Shown: piece by piece, positions 25,606 to 33,265 of the stretch
How the letters are laid out: each line of letters begins with the position of its first letter
Numbering within the stretch: the first letter of the stretch is position 1
Source: an uncultured Helicobacter sp.
GTDB taxonomy: Bacteria > Campylobacterota > Campylobacteria > Campylobacterales > Helicobacteraceae
Direction of reading: 5' to 3'
DNA length: 64,000 bases
Assembly: GCF_937906905.1 (NCBI RefSeq)
Contig: NZ_CALERY010000021.1
Location: forward strand, 29,619 to 93,618
Notes under the pieces: model-generated
The model's input: the letters and a program-made list of their open reading frames with translations, nothing else
The model's database searches: none
What the model was told of the DNA's origin: nothing
Position numbers and translations under genes: made by a program

Positions 25606-27108
25606 ATGGTGGTGAGTATTTTGTGTGGTGGGTCAGGGACGAGACTTTTCCCGCTTTCTCGGGAGCTTTTGCCAAAGCAGTTTGCGCAGATTCTGCCTAA
25701 AGAGTCTCCAAAATCCGCAACACTTATGCAACCTCGTATCGCCCATACTCCAAACCCCCAGACTAATGGCACTTCTGCCAAATCTCCGCACTCACTTTTT
25801 CAAGAGACACTCTTGCGTAATCTCGCTGCTCTCCGTGAGCTAAACCAGAATCCAAAGCTGCAAGTCATCACTAATGAGGCACTTTTCTTCCTCGCCAAAG
25901 ATCAAGCCCAGGATATTGGCGTGGAGATAGAGCATTTTATCCTAGAATCCTGTGGGAAAAACACTGCCCCAGCTCTAGCTATCGCCGCTCTACACGCGCG
26001 CAAGCATTATGGAGATGATGAGATTATCTTAGCGCTTCCAAGTGATCATCTCATCGCTCCTGAGCACTATGCAAGCTCCATAGAGCAAGCAATCGCACAT
26101 GCCAAAAATAACCAGCTTGTAACTTTTGGCATAGCACCCACAAGCCCTCACACGGGCTATGGCTATATCCGCGTGGAGCAGGGTAGTGGGCGAGTGCTAG
26201 GCTTCTATGAGAAGCCAGAATCCAGCAAAGCACGCGAGTATGTGGATTCTGGAGAATATTTTTGGAATAGTGGAATGTTTTGCTTCAAGGCTAGCACGCT
26301 GCTTGAGGGGCTTAGAGAGCACGCTAGTGGGATTTATTTGCTTTGCGAAGAGATTTTTGCCAAAAGTCAAAGCACTAGCATAGATGGCGAGGAATGTGTG
26401 CGGCTAGATCGCACACTAAGCGAAAAATTGAGCGATGAGAGTATCGACTATGCGCTCATGGAGAAAGCGCAAAATATCGCCTGTGTGGCAAGCCAGATAC
26501 ACTGGAGCGATGTAGGGAGCTTTGAATCCTTGCGTGAAGAATACCCCAAAGATGCGCAAAATAACGCGACAAACACGCATTTCATCGCCAAAAATAGCAA
26601 GGATAATTTTGTTCTCTCATCGCGCCCGGTCGTGGGCGTGGGGATTAGTGATATGATTGTCATAGATAGTGATGACTGCTTGCTTATTAGCAAAGCGGGT
26701 GAATCTGCTGGGATAAAAGAGCTTCTCCCGCTATTGCGTGAAACCTACCCGGAGCTTACACGCACACACCGCACGACATATCGCCCGTGGGGGAGCTACA
26801 CAATCCTCCTAGAATCTAGTTTTTATAAAATCAAGCAGATCATCGTCAAGCCAAAATCTCGCCTAAGCTTGCAGAAGCATTTTCACCGCAATGAGCATTG
26901 GATTATTGTCAATGGCAGCGCGATTGTGCAAATTGGCGAGAGTGAAGTGTTTTTGCAGACCAATCAATCTACTTATATCCCTATGGGGCAGCCCCATAGG
27001 CTGGAAAATCCGGGCAAAATCCCACTTGTGCTTATCGAGGTGCAAATGGGCGAATACCTTGGTGAAGATGATATTGTGCGCCTAGCCGATGACTACCAGC
27101 GTAGCTAG
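25606..27108 (+). CDS. manC: Mannose-1-phosphate guanylyltransferase / mannose-6-phosphate isomerase
   Basis: The bifunctional enzyme makes GDP-mannose for LPS O-antigen sugars such as GDP-fucose. The N-terminal nucleotidyltransferase has C-G-G-S-G-T-R-L-F-P-L-S-R and P-K-Q-F; the C-terminal cupin isomerase has R-P-W-G-S-Y, H-F-H-R-N-E-H-W and Y-I-P-M-G-Q-P-H. Between P-K-Q-F-A-Q-I-L and L-F-Q-E-T-L-L-R lies an extra segment of about 35 residues rich in Pro, Ser and Asn, where the family normally has only a few. AAGGAG five bases before ATG 25606 sets the start. Confidence 0.93.
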   Translation: MVVSILCGGSGTRLFPLSRELLPKQFAQILPKESPKSATLMQPRIAHTPNPQTNGTSAKSPHSLFQETLLRNLAALRELNQNPKLQVITNEALFFLAKDQAQDIGVEIEHFILESCGKNTAPALAIAALHARKHYGDDEIILALPSDHLIAPEHYASSIEQAIAHAKNNQLVTFGIAPTSPHTGYGYIRVEQGSGRVLGFYEKPESSKAREYVDSGEYFWNSGMFCFKASTLLEGLREHASGIYLLCEEIFAKSQSTSIDGEECVRLDRTLSEKLSDESIDYALMEKAQNIACVASQIHWSDVGSFESLREEYPKDAQNNATNTHFIAKNSKDNFVLSSRPVVGVGISDMIVIDSDDCLLISKAGESAGIKELLPLLRETYPELTRTHRTTYRPWGSYTILLESSFYKIKQIIVKPKSRLSLQKHFHRNEHWIIVNGSAIVQIGESEVFLQTNQSTYIPMGQPHRLENPGKIPLVLIEVQMGEYLGEDDIVRLADDYQRS

Positions 27109-27180
27109 ATTCTAGGCATAGGCACGCGCTTTGCTCGTGTTGGAGTGCGTTTGCCGGTAAAGTGGTGAAAACCTGGCTCT

Positions 27181-28095
27181 TTAGAGCTTTTCATCAGTAA
27201 TGATAAGCCCATCATTATCAAGTCGCATGGGCACGACTCGAAATCGGTAGAATCGCTCCTGTAGGCTTTGGAGCAGATGGCTCATGTCATCTGCTAGGCA
27301 GAGATTGAAAAAGCTACTGCCACTTCCAGAGAGTGTGCTCATGAGTGCGCCATTTTCCAGTGCGCATTTTTGCACGCTAAAGAGGATTGGATACTGGCGC
27401 ATACGGCGTTCTTGGTGAAGTTTATCCCGGCTAGCTAGAGCAAGCATATCCCATTTTTCTTGCATGATTGCTGCGCAGAGTATGCTAGTGTGCGACATGT
27501 TAAAAACTACTTCGTGGCTGGAATATTTTTTAGGCAGGGTTTGGCGGGAGTATTTTGTGGAGGTTGAGCGATTGGGGATAACCATGACGGCGCGTAGGTA
27601 GGAGGGCATGGCATGCTTGATGTAGATCACTTTCCCAGAATCTGCCCCAGTGCCAAGCATAGACATAGTAAATCCCCCAACCGCCGCTGGGGTGATATTA
27701 TCAGGGTGGGGTTCATAGGCAAGTGCTTGACGCAGAATCTCGTTTCTATCTATCGGGCGATTGGCAAGCTTATATGCAGCAGTAATTGCCCCTACAATCA
27801 CCGCCGAGCTACTGCCCATACCACGCGACACAGGGATTTTGTTGCAGAATCTAAAATGAAAATGCCCATTTCTCGCTTCATCTTCTGCGTCTATGGATTC
27901 TAGTGTCTTGCGGAATATTTTGACAAACATATTATCTGCAAGGAAGCGCTGCACGCCTTGTCCCTCGCCCAGGATTTCGACACTTGTCTCTTTGGCTCTT
28001 GCGATATGAAATTCATTGCGAAAATCTAGGCTAAGCCCTAGGACATCAAGCCCGGGTCCTAGGTTTGCGCTTGTGGCTGGCACGCTCAGTAGCAT
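27181..28095 (-). CDS. thrB: Homoserine kinase
   Basis: ThrB phosphorylates homoserine for threonine synthesis. The GHMP-kinase motifs are present: V-P-A-T-S-A-N-L-G-P-G-L-D near the N-terminus, P-V-S-R-G-M-G-S-S-S-A-V-I as the ATP loop, and T-L-S-G-S-G-S-S-F near the end. The length of 304 is normal. AAAGGA precedes the ATG. It converges with manC. Confidence 0.95.
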   Translation of the reverse strand: MLLSVPATSANLGPGLDVLGLSLDFRNEFHIARAKETSVEILGEGQGVQRFLADNMFVKIFRKTLESIDAEDEARNGHFHFRFCNKIPVSRGMGSSSAVIVGAITAAYKLANRPIDRNEILRQALAYEPHPDNITPAAVGGFTMSMLGTGADSGKVIYIKHAMPSYLRAVMVIPNRSTSTKYSRQTLPKKYSSHEVVFNMSHTSILCAAIMQEKWDMLALASRDKLHQERRMRQYPILFSVQKCALENGALMSTLSGSGSSFFNLCLADDMSHLLQSLQERFYRFRVVPMRLDNDGLIITDEKL

Positions 28096-28126
28096 GTATA
28101 TCCTTTTTCAATAATTATAGCAGAGC

Positions 28127-29032
28127 TTATGATTTGCGATAGACCAAAATCAGTCCCCCAAAGACAATCGCGCCAATACCAAGCAGCGTAAGGAGGCTTG
28201 GCAACCCGTCAAAAAAGCTCCCAATCAGCAGTGAAAACACCACATCAAGGTAGCTCACTCCTGCGACTATACCTGCCTTTTTCGCTACGCCATAGCTTTT
28301 GGTAACATGGATTTGGTAGAGTGTGCCAAGCGCACCCATGATAGCGATAAACACCCATGCTTTCATGCTTGGCATGACAAAGGGTGCGATGAAAAAGTCT
28401 AGATTCTCTGGGGCATAAAATGCTCCTACAATCATCGAGCATAGTGGCAAAATCGTGCCAATGGCAATGAAAGAAAATGCAATATACTCGGTAGGGTAGA
28501 AATGCCGTAGCTGGCGCACGCTCACAAGTGCAAGTGCAGCGAAAAATCCGCTAATCACACCTAATATAGCGTTCTTGGTATCCATTTGTGAGATTTGCGC
28601 GCCAAAGGGCTGGGAGATACACAGCACCCCTGCAAATGCGATAATAATCCCAAGCCAGCCTTTAATGCCAATATTTTCTTTGAAGACAAAAAATGCGATG
28701 AGTGTGATGAAAATAGGCGAGATTTTTTGAAAGGCAAACGCCCCGCCAAGTGAGATATGCGAGATATTGTAGAAAAACAAATACAACGAGATCGTCCCTA
28801 CAAGACCACGGAAAATGAGCAGGAAAAAATGCCCGCCCTCTTTGTGGATTTTGACTTTACTAAGCAAATAGAGCATGAAAATCGTGCCAACCCCATTGCG
28901 AAAAAACATAATTTCAATGCTTGGCAACCCTTCTTGACTAAGGACTTTCGCGCAAAGCCCGATGAATGCGAATTCTAAACAGGCTAGCACCATAAAATAT
29001 ACGCCAAGATTGTGTTTGATGATTGCAGTCAT
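28127..29032 (-). CDS. EamA/DMT-superfamily transporter
   Basis: Ten hydrophobic segments in two EamA repeats are seen over about 301 residues, with the typical P-S-I-E-I-M-F-F-R-N-G and A-F-A-F-Q-K-I-S-P-I-F elements. The substrate is unknown; members export amino acids or other metabolites. ATG 29032 is preferred to the upstream ATG 29077, which would overlap the TolC-like gene. It stands 42 bases after that gene. Confidence 0.85.
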   Translation of the reverse strand: MTAIIKHNLGVYFMVLACLEFAFIGLCAKVLSQEGLPSIEIMFFRNGVGTIFMLYLLSKVKIHKEGGHFFLLIFRGLVGTISLYLFFYNISHISLGGAFAFQKISPIFITLIAFFVFKENIGIKGWLGIIIAFAGVLCISQPFGAQISQMDTKNAILGVISGFFAALALVSVRQLRHFYPTEYIAFSFIAIGTILPLCSMIVGAFYAPENLDFFIAPFVMPSMKAWVFIAIMGALGTLYQIHVTKSYGVAKKAGIVAGVSYLDVVFSLLIGSFFDGLPSLLTLLGIGAIVFGGLILVYRKS

Positions 29033-29073
29033 TTGCCCTCGATTATGCGGTGTGCCAGAATCCCACACCGCTT

Positions 29074-30324
29074 TCACGGATTTGCTAGGCGCTCGATTCT
29101 GGATTGAATGCTTACGATATTATAGCGCGCTTGGTTGATGTTTGTCTGCATAGATGTGAGCAGGAGCTGGGCGTTGATGAGCTCGGTATAGGTGGAGAGA
29201 TTTTGTAAATAGCGGTTATTGGTGATTTTGTAGTTTTCTTTTGCTTTATCGAGTGAATCTTGTGAAATACGAAGCTGTGATATCGCCGTGGCATAATCGC
29301 GTAGCAAACCATCAAGCTGAAGCGAGAGATTGCGCTCATATTGGGTGAGATTATGCGTGAGTGCAAATACATCATGTTTTTTGACTTGATAGACAAAGCT
29401 ATCGCGCAAGCCATTGAAGAGATTGAATGTCAAATTAAGCCGCACTTGAGATTGCAGACCATAGTAGCTATTTGCTGCGCCCATGCCATCGACATACCAG
29501 TGTTTCACGCCTGTGAGATCAAGCTGGGGGAGGAATTGGGCTTTGGCGGTTTTGAAGGCGATTTGCGCAGATTGCACTTGGGATTTGGTGATGAGGTAGT
29601 CGGGATTGCGTGCGAGAATCTGGGATATAAGTGTTTGCTTTTGATATTCGTGCAGTTGGACGCTTTGGATCTCCTCTACTTGCTCTAGCGTTATGGATTC
29701 TCCCAAGAGATTGCCTAGCTCATTAAGCGCATAGGCGAGATTCATTTTTGCACTCTCTAGCGAGATATTGGCATTTGCAAGCTGGAGCTGCATGGTTAGC
29801 ACTTCGTTTTTCGCTCGAAGACCTTGCTGGTAAAAGGAATCTGCTTTTTTCAGCTGCTCGCCAAGCAAGCGGACAGATTCTTGTGCGGTATTGAGTAGGG
29901 CTTTACTCTGGAGGATTTTGATATATGCTAGGCGCGTATTGAGCACGACATCAGCTTTAGCACTATGAAGTAGGAGATTTTGGCGCTTTAGATTCTGGCT
30001 GGATTCTTTGGTGGTGAGATAGTCTTTAAATCCGCGAAATAGATTGAGACTCGCACTAAGGTTGATGTCATTTAGCATATAGCTGGGCGAGAGACTAGGG
30101 GCATTGAAACTATACATGTAAGTGCTACCAACAACTGGCAAAAAATTGGCATAGGTGGAGTATTTGTTATAGGTGGCAGCAGAGATATAGCTTTTTTGGC
30201 TTTGGATTTTGGCGGAGTATTGTAGGGCTTTGTCGATAGCTTCTTGCATGGAGAGCGCGCTAAGCGAGAGCGCACTGGCAATGAGTATGGATATAATAAA
30301 AAATATTTGCAATGGTTTCATCAT
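29074..30324 (-). CDS. TolC-like outer-membrane efflux protein
   Basis: A signal peptide (about residues 1-22) is followed by two OEP repeats with long helical stretches rich in Ala, Gln, Ser and Leu, as in TolC-type channels. Length is 416 residues. No periplasmic adaptor or RND pump gene is adjacent; the neighbours are an EamA transporter and an NlpC/P60 lipoprotein, so its partner pump is probably encoded elsewhere. Confidence 0.88.
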   Translation of the reverse strand: MMKPLQIFFIISILIASALSLSALSMQEAIDKALQYSAKIQSQKSYISAATYNKYSTYANFLPVVGSTYMYSFNAPSLSPSYMLNDINLSASLNLFRGFKDYLTTKESSQNLKRQNLLLHSAKADVVLNTRLAYIKILQSKALLNTAQESVRLLGEQLKKADSFYQQGLRAKNEVLTMQLQLANANISLESAKMNLAYALNELGNLLGESITLEQVEEIQSVQLHEYQKQTLISQILARNPDYLITKSQVQSAQIAFKTAKAQFLPQLDLTGVKHWYVDGMGAANSYYGLQSQVRLNLTFNLFNGLRDSFVYQVKKHDVFALTHNLTQYERNLSLQLDGLLRDYATAISQLRISQDSLDKAKENYKITNNRYLQNLSTYTELINAQLLLTSMQTNINQARYNIVSIQSRIERLANP

Positions 30325-30333
30325 TCTGCCTAT

Positions 30334-30963
30334 TTAGTTGTTGGGATTCTGGGGTATGGCATAGCGCACAGCTTGTATTAGCTTGGGCTGCCAGTAGCTA
30401 TTATGTAGGCTAGCAATTTTCGCGCCACCTTTGGCAGAGAGATGAAGGAAATCACCATTTTCTAGATAAATCCCCACATGATACCCAAGCGCACCTCGCC
30501 CAGTTTTGAAAAACACCAAATCCCCGGCGCGAAGTTTCGCGTGGTTAATATGCCTACCTCCTAGCTTTTTGCCGCCTTTCATCTGTCCGGTTGTCGTGCG
30601 TGGTAGCTGCAGCGCGAAACTATCACTAAAAATGCTTTGCACAAACCCACTGCAATCTGCCCCGCTTCTTTTTGTGCCGCCTGAAATGTAGGGCGTCTTG
30701 CTCCAGAGACTTTGCTGCTTGTGTAGTGCGGCGAGAATCTGGAAGTCGTGCTTAGAAGCCTGTTTGCTAGATTTAGGTGCTTTAGATTCTGGCTTGCTGG
30801 ATTTTGTGGTTTTCGTGGAGCTTGTGAGGGGTGTTTTCCCGCTAGAGTCATAGCCTGCAACGCGTGCAGATTTGTTAAAATCCTGCACAAAGCAGCCCTG
30901 CACGCATATTGCGCCAATTATGCCAATCGCTACACTCTTGCTGGCTACAAACAATCTACACAT
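30334..30963 (-). CDS. NlpC/P60-family lipoprotein, probable peptidoglycan endopeptidase
   Basis: The N-terminus is hydrophobic and ends V-Q-G-C, a plausible lipobox. A Ser/Lys/Pro-rich linker (residues about 38-72) leads to the NlpC/P60 domain: catalytic Cys in A-D-C-S-G-F, His in Y-H-V-G-I-Y-L and a second His in F-L-H-L-S. These enzymes cut peptide stems of peptidoglycan and shape the cell wall. Length is 209. It is ten bases before the TolC-like gene and five after the FlhB-like gene, suggesting one operon. Confidence 0.9.
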   Translation of the reverse strand: MCRLFVASKSVAIGIIGAICVQGCFVQDFNKSARVAGYDSSGKTPLTSSTKTTKSSKPESKAPKSSKQASKHDFQILAALHKQQSLWSKTPYISGGTKRSGADCSGFVQSIFSDSFALQLPRTTTGQMKGGKKLGGRHINHAKLRAGDLVFFKTGRGALGYHVGIYLENGDFLHLSAKGGAKIASLHNSYWQPKLIQAVRYAIPQNPNN

Positions 30964-30967
30964 ACAT

Positions 30968-31231
30968 TTATCCGCTTAGCTGGGCATGCTTTTCTACGCG
31001 GTTTAGCCAGACAAACACGCCTACTACTGCTTCATACAGCTCTGTGGGGATCTCACTATCAAGCTCGACTTGCAGCAGGAGATTGACAAGCTCTTCGTTG
31101 GCAAAAAGTGGCACATCAAATTCTTTAGCCTTGGCGATGATTTTTTCTGCAATTGCACCTTTGCCGCTAGCTAGGACTTTTGGCGCGTTGTTTTGATCTG
31201 GATTATAAGCCAGAGCGGCAGCTTTTTGCAT
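30968..31231 (-). CDS. FlhB C-terminal domain homologue (FhlB-like)
   Basis: The 87-residue protein matches the cytoplasmic domain of FlhB/YscU after the cleavage site: A-L-A-Y-N-P-D-Q-N-N-A-P-K-V-L-A-S-G-K-G and A-K-E-F-D-V-P-L-F-A-N-E-E-L. The self-cleaving N-P-T-H motif of true FlhB is replaced by N-P-D-Q, so it should not autoprocess. H. pylori has a similar stand-alone gene next to riboflavin synthase; it can partly replace the FlhB C-terminal part in flagellar export (family knowledge). Its ATG overlaps the ribE stop. Confidence 0.88.
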   Translation of the reverse strand: MQKAAALAYNPDQNNAPKVLASGKGAIAEKIIAKAKEFDVPLFANEELVNLLLQVELDSEIPTELYEAVVGVFVWLNRVEKHAQLSG

Positions 31232-31899
31232 TAGAATCTCATCGCAATATCATCAAACTCGCGCCAGCTTGTAGGCATGCGGCTTGGATTCTGGTTTGTC
31301 AAACGAGAATCTAGCGCGTGAGAGCTTTTTGTGCTAGAGAGAGTTCGCACGATATGTGCAAGTGAGCGCACAATAACATCTGTCTCAATATTGACGCGCC
31401 TGCCTATGCGATAGGTAGAGAATAGCGTGTTCTCAAATGTGTGAGGGATAATAGTGAGTGTGAAGCACTCTTGCTGCACAGAGGAGATTGTAAGGCTGAT
31501 TCCATCGATAGTGATTGAGCCTTGCGGGATACATAGAGAGAGGGTTTGACTTGGTGCGGTGATGATGAAGCGCGTTTGATTCTCGCAGGGCTCTATGGCG
31601 AGAATCTCGCCAATAGCATCAATATGCCCCTGGACAAAATGCCCATCTAGCCGAGAATCTGCCCGCAATGCTGGCTCGATATGCACTTTGTTAGTGTAGT
31701 TTTCTATGGCGACTTGGCTTGCGGAGTGTGCGGAAATCTCGAGTGAGAACCCATCGCTATGGAGCGCGATGACTGTTAGGCACATGCCATTGACTGCGAT
31801 GCTATCGCCGATAGCTGGGACATAGCTGCATGAAAGGCGCAAGATATGATTGCTATAATCCCGCACCAAAGCAATCTCGCGCACCAATCCGCTAAACAT
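31231..31899 (-). CDS. ribE: Riboflavin synthase alpha chain
   Basis: The enzyme converts two lumazines into riboflavin. Two similar lumazine-binding repeats are visible: M-F-S-G-L-V-R-E and V-N-G-M-C-L-T-V in the first, G-H-F-V-Q-G-H-I-D and I-D-G-I-S-L-T-I in the second. The length of 222 is slightly longer than usual because of a C-terminal tail with word-derived residues. Confidence 0.94.
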   Translation of the reverse strand: MFSGLVREIALVRDYSNHILRLSCSYVPAIGDSIAVNGMCLTVIALHSDGFSLEISAHSASQVAIENYTNKVHIEPALRADSRLDGHFVQGHIDAIGEILAIEPCENQTRFIITAPSQTLSLCIPQGSITIDGISLTISSVQQECFTLTIIPHTFENTLFSTYRIGRRVNIETDVIVRSLAHIVRTLSSTKSSHALDSRLTNQNPSRMPTSWREFDDIAMRF

Positions 31900-32002
31900 G
31901 TCAAAATCCTTTTGGGGGTATTATCGCCGCTATTGTAGCAAAGTTCTTGCTCACTAGATGAATGCACCAAGAATCTGGCGTGCTAGAATCGCTGTAATCT
32001 GC

Positions 32003-32008
32003 TACAAT
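32003..32008 (+). promoter_or_regulatory. Putative -10 box of tatD
   Basis: TGCTACAAT (extended -10) lies 40 bases before the tatD ATG at 32048; AGGAG precedes the ATG. Confidence 0.5.
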
Positions 32009-32047
32009 TTTAGCCCATAAGCCCAAAATCAAGCACTAGGAGATTGT

Positions 32048-32905
32048 ATGCAGTTTGTCGATACGCATTGTCATCTTGATGATGAGCGCTATATGGAGGA
32101 TTTACCACAGGTTTTAGAGAGTGCAAGTGCTAAGGGTGTGGGCGCGTGTGTAATCCCGGCAGCAAGCCCTGCTACACTGGCGCGTGCGATAGAGATTGCA
32201 CAGGCGTATGGGCAGGTGTATTTTGCTTGTGGGCTACACCCATGCGAGATCGAGCATGAAGGGGTGGATTGCGCGGGACTAGATTCTGCGGCAAGCCTTG
32301 CTCCAGAATCTAGCGCGGATTACTTGGCTGCAGTTTGTGCGCATAATTGCGCGAGGCTGGAGCGGGTGTTTGGTCATATAGGGCATGAGAAATGCGTAGC
32401 CATAGGTGAGTGTGGGCTGGATTATTATCATTTCCTAGAATCTGTGCCTAAAGAGACGCAAAAGCAAGTGCAAAAAGAGATTTTCATCACGCAAATCAAA
32501 CGCGCTATCGAGCTTGATCTCCCACTAATTGTGCATATACGCGAGGCAAGTAATGATGCGTATGAGATTCTTGCCAGGTTCCCCCAAGCGCGCGGGATTC
32601 TCCACTGCTACAATGCTGATGAGGTATTGCTGAAACTTAGTGATAGATTCTACTATGGGATTGGCGGGGTGGCGACATTTAAAAACGCTAGGCGACTGCT
32701 CGAAGTCCTGCCTAAAATCCCGCTTGATCGTCTTGTGCTAGAGACAGATGCACCATATCTTACCCCACACCCATTCCGGGGGCAGCGCAATAGCCCAGAA
32801 TATATCCCGCTAATTGCCTCTAGAGTTGCAGAGATTTTAGGGATCTCCCAAGATACACTAGCAGAGACTAGCACGAAAAACGCACGCGTGATTTTTGGGA
32901 TTTAG
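32048..32905 (+). CDS. tatD: TatD-family metal-dependent DNase
   Basis: The TIM-barrel hydrolase has the metal ligands D-T-H-C-H at the N-terminus, G-L-H-P near residue 62, G-E-C-G-L-D-Y-Y, V-H-I-R, L-H-C-Y and E-T-D-A-P-Y. It is likely a 3'-5' exonuclease in DNA repair. At 285 residues it is longer than the usual ~255. Most of the excess is a Ser/Ala/Asp-rich insert at residues about 72-100, made of the GATTCT/AGAATC word. Confidence 0.92.
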   Translation: MQFVDTHCHLDDERYMEDLPQVLESASAKGVGACVIPAASPATLARAIEIAQAYGQVYFACGLHPCEIEHEGVDCAGLDSAASLAPESSADYLAAVCAHNCARLERVFGHIGHEKCVAIGECGLDYYHFLESVPKETQKQVQKEIFITQIKRAIELDLPLIVHIREASNDAYEILARFPQARGILHCYNADEVLLKLSDRFYYGIGGVATFKNARRLLEVLPKIPLDRLVLETDAPYLTPHPFRGQRNSPEYIPLIASRVAEILGISQDTLAETSTKNARVIFGI

Positions 32906-33265
32906 TGGGGCTTGGGGTTATCGCAGGGCTAGCTGATAGGGCGGGGCGCTAGATTCTAAGCTCCATCATGCAAAGAGCAGAATCTACATCTCCTTACGCG
33001 CACTCTATTGATTTTAGCCGATGATAGGCTTTTGGCAAATCGTATATTTTGCTCCGGGCATATCTACGATTGCTTTGAAGATTTGACATATTTTTAGAAT
33101 TTCTCCATATTACAATTTCCCCTAGATGTGTATTGGCTTCCCAGACTAAAATCTAAAGACTTGGATTCTAGTTTGTATCAAGGTGCTGCGCTCTAAGCTA
33201 GGTTTTTCAGGTTTAATATCGTAGGTTATAATAATCACTCTTATATTAGTGTTTCAAGGATTTTG
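32906..33265. other. Intergenic region between tatD and feoB (360 bases)
   Basis: No coding sequence or RNA gene was recognised. It holds several copies of the GATTCT/AGAATC word, an AT-rich centre with a TTACAAT element near 33110, and the feoB promoter at its end. Confidence 0.5.
33227..33248 (+). promoter_or_regulatory. feoB promoter with possible Fur site
   Basis: TATAAT (33227-33232) lies 34 bases before the feoB ATG. The surrounding ATAATAATC and TTATATTA stretches resemble an AT-rich Fur box overlapping the -10 element. feoB is iron-repressed in Helicobacter (family knowledge); the site itself is only a visual match. Confidence 0.4.
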
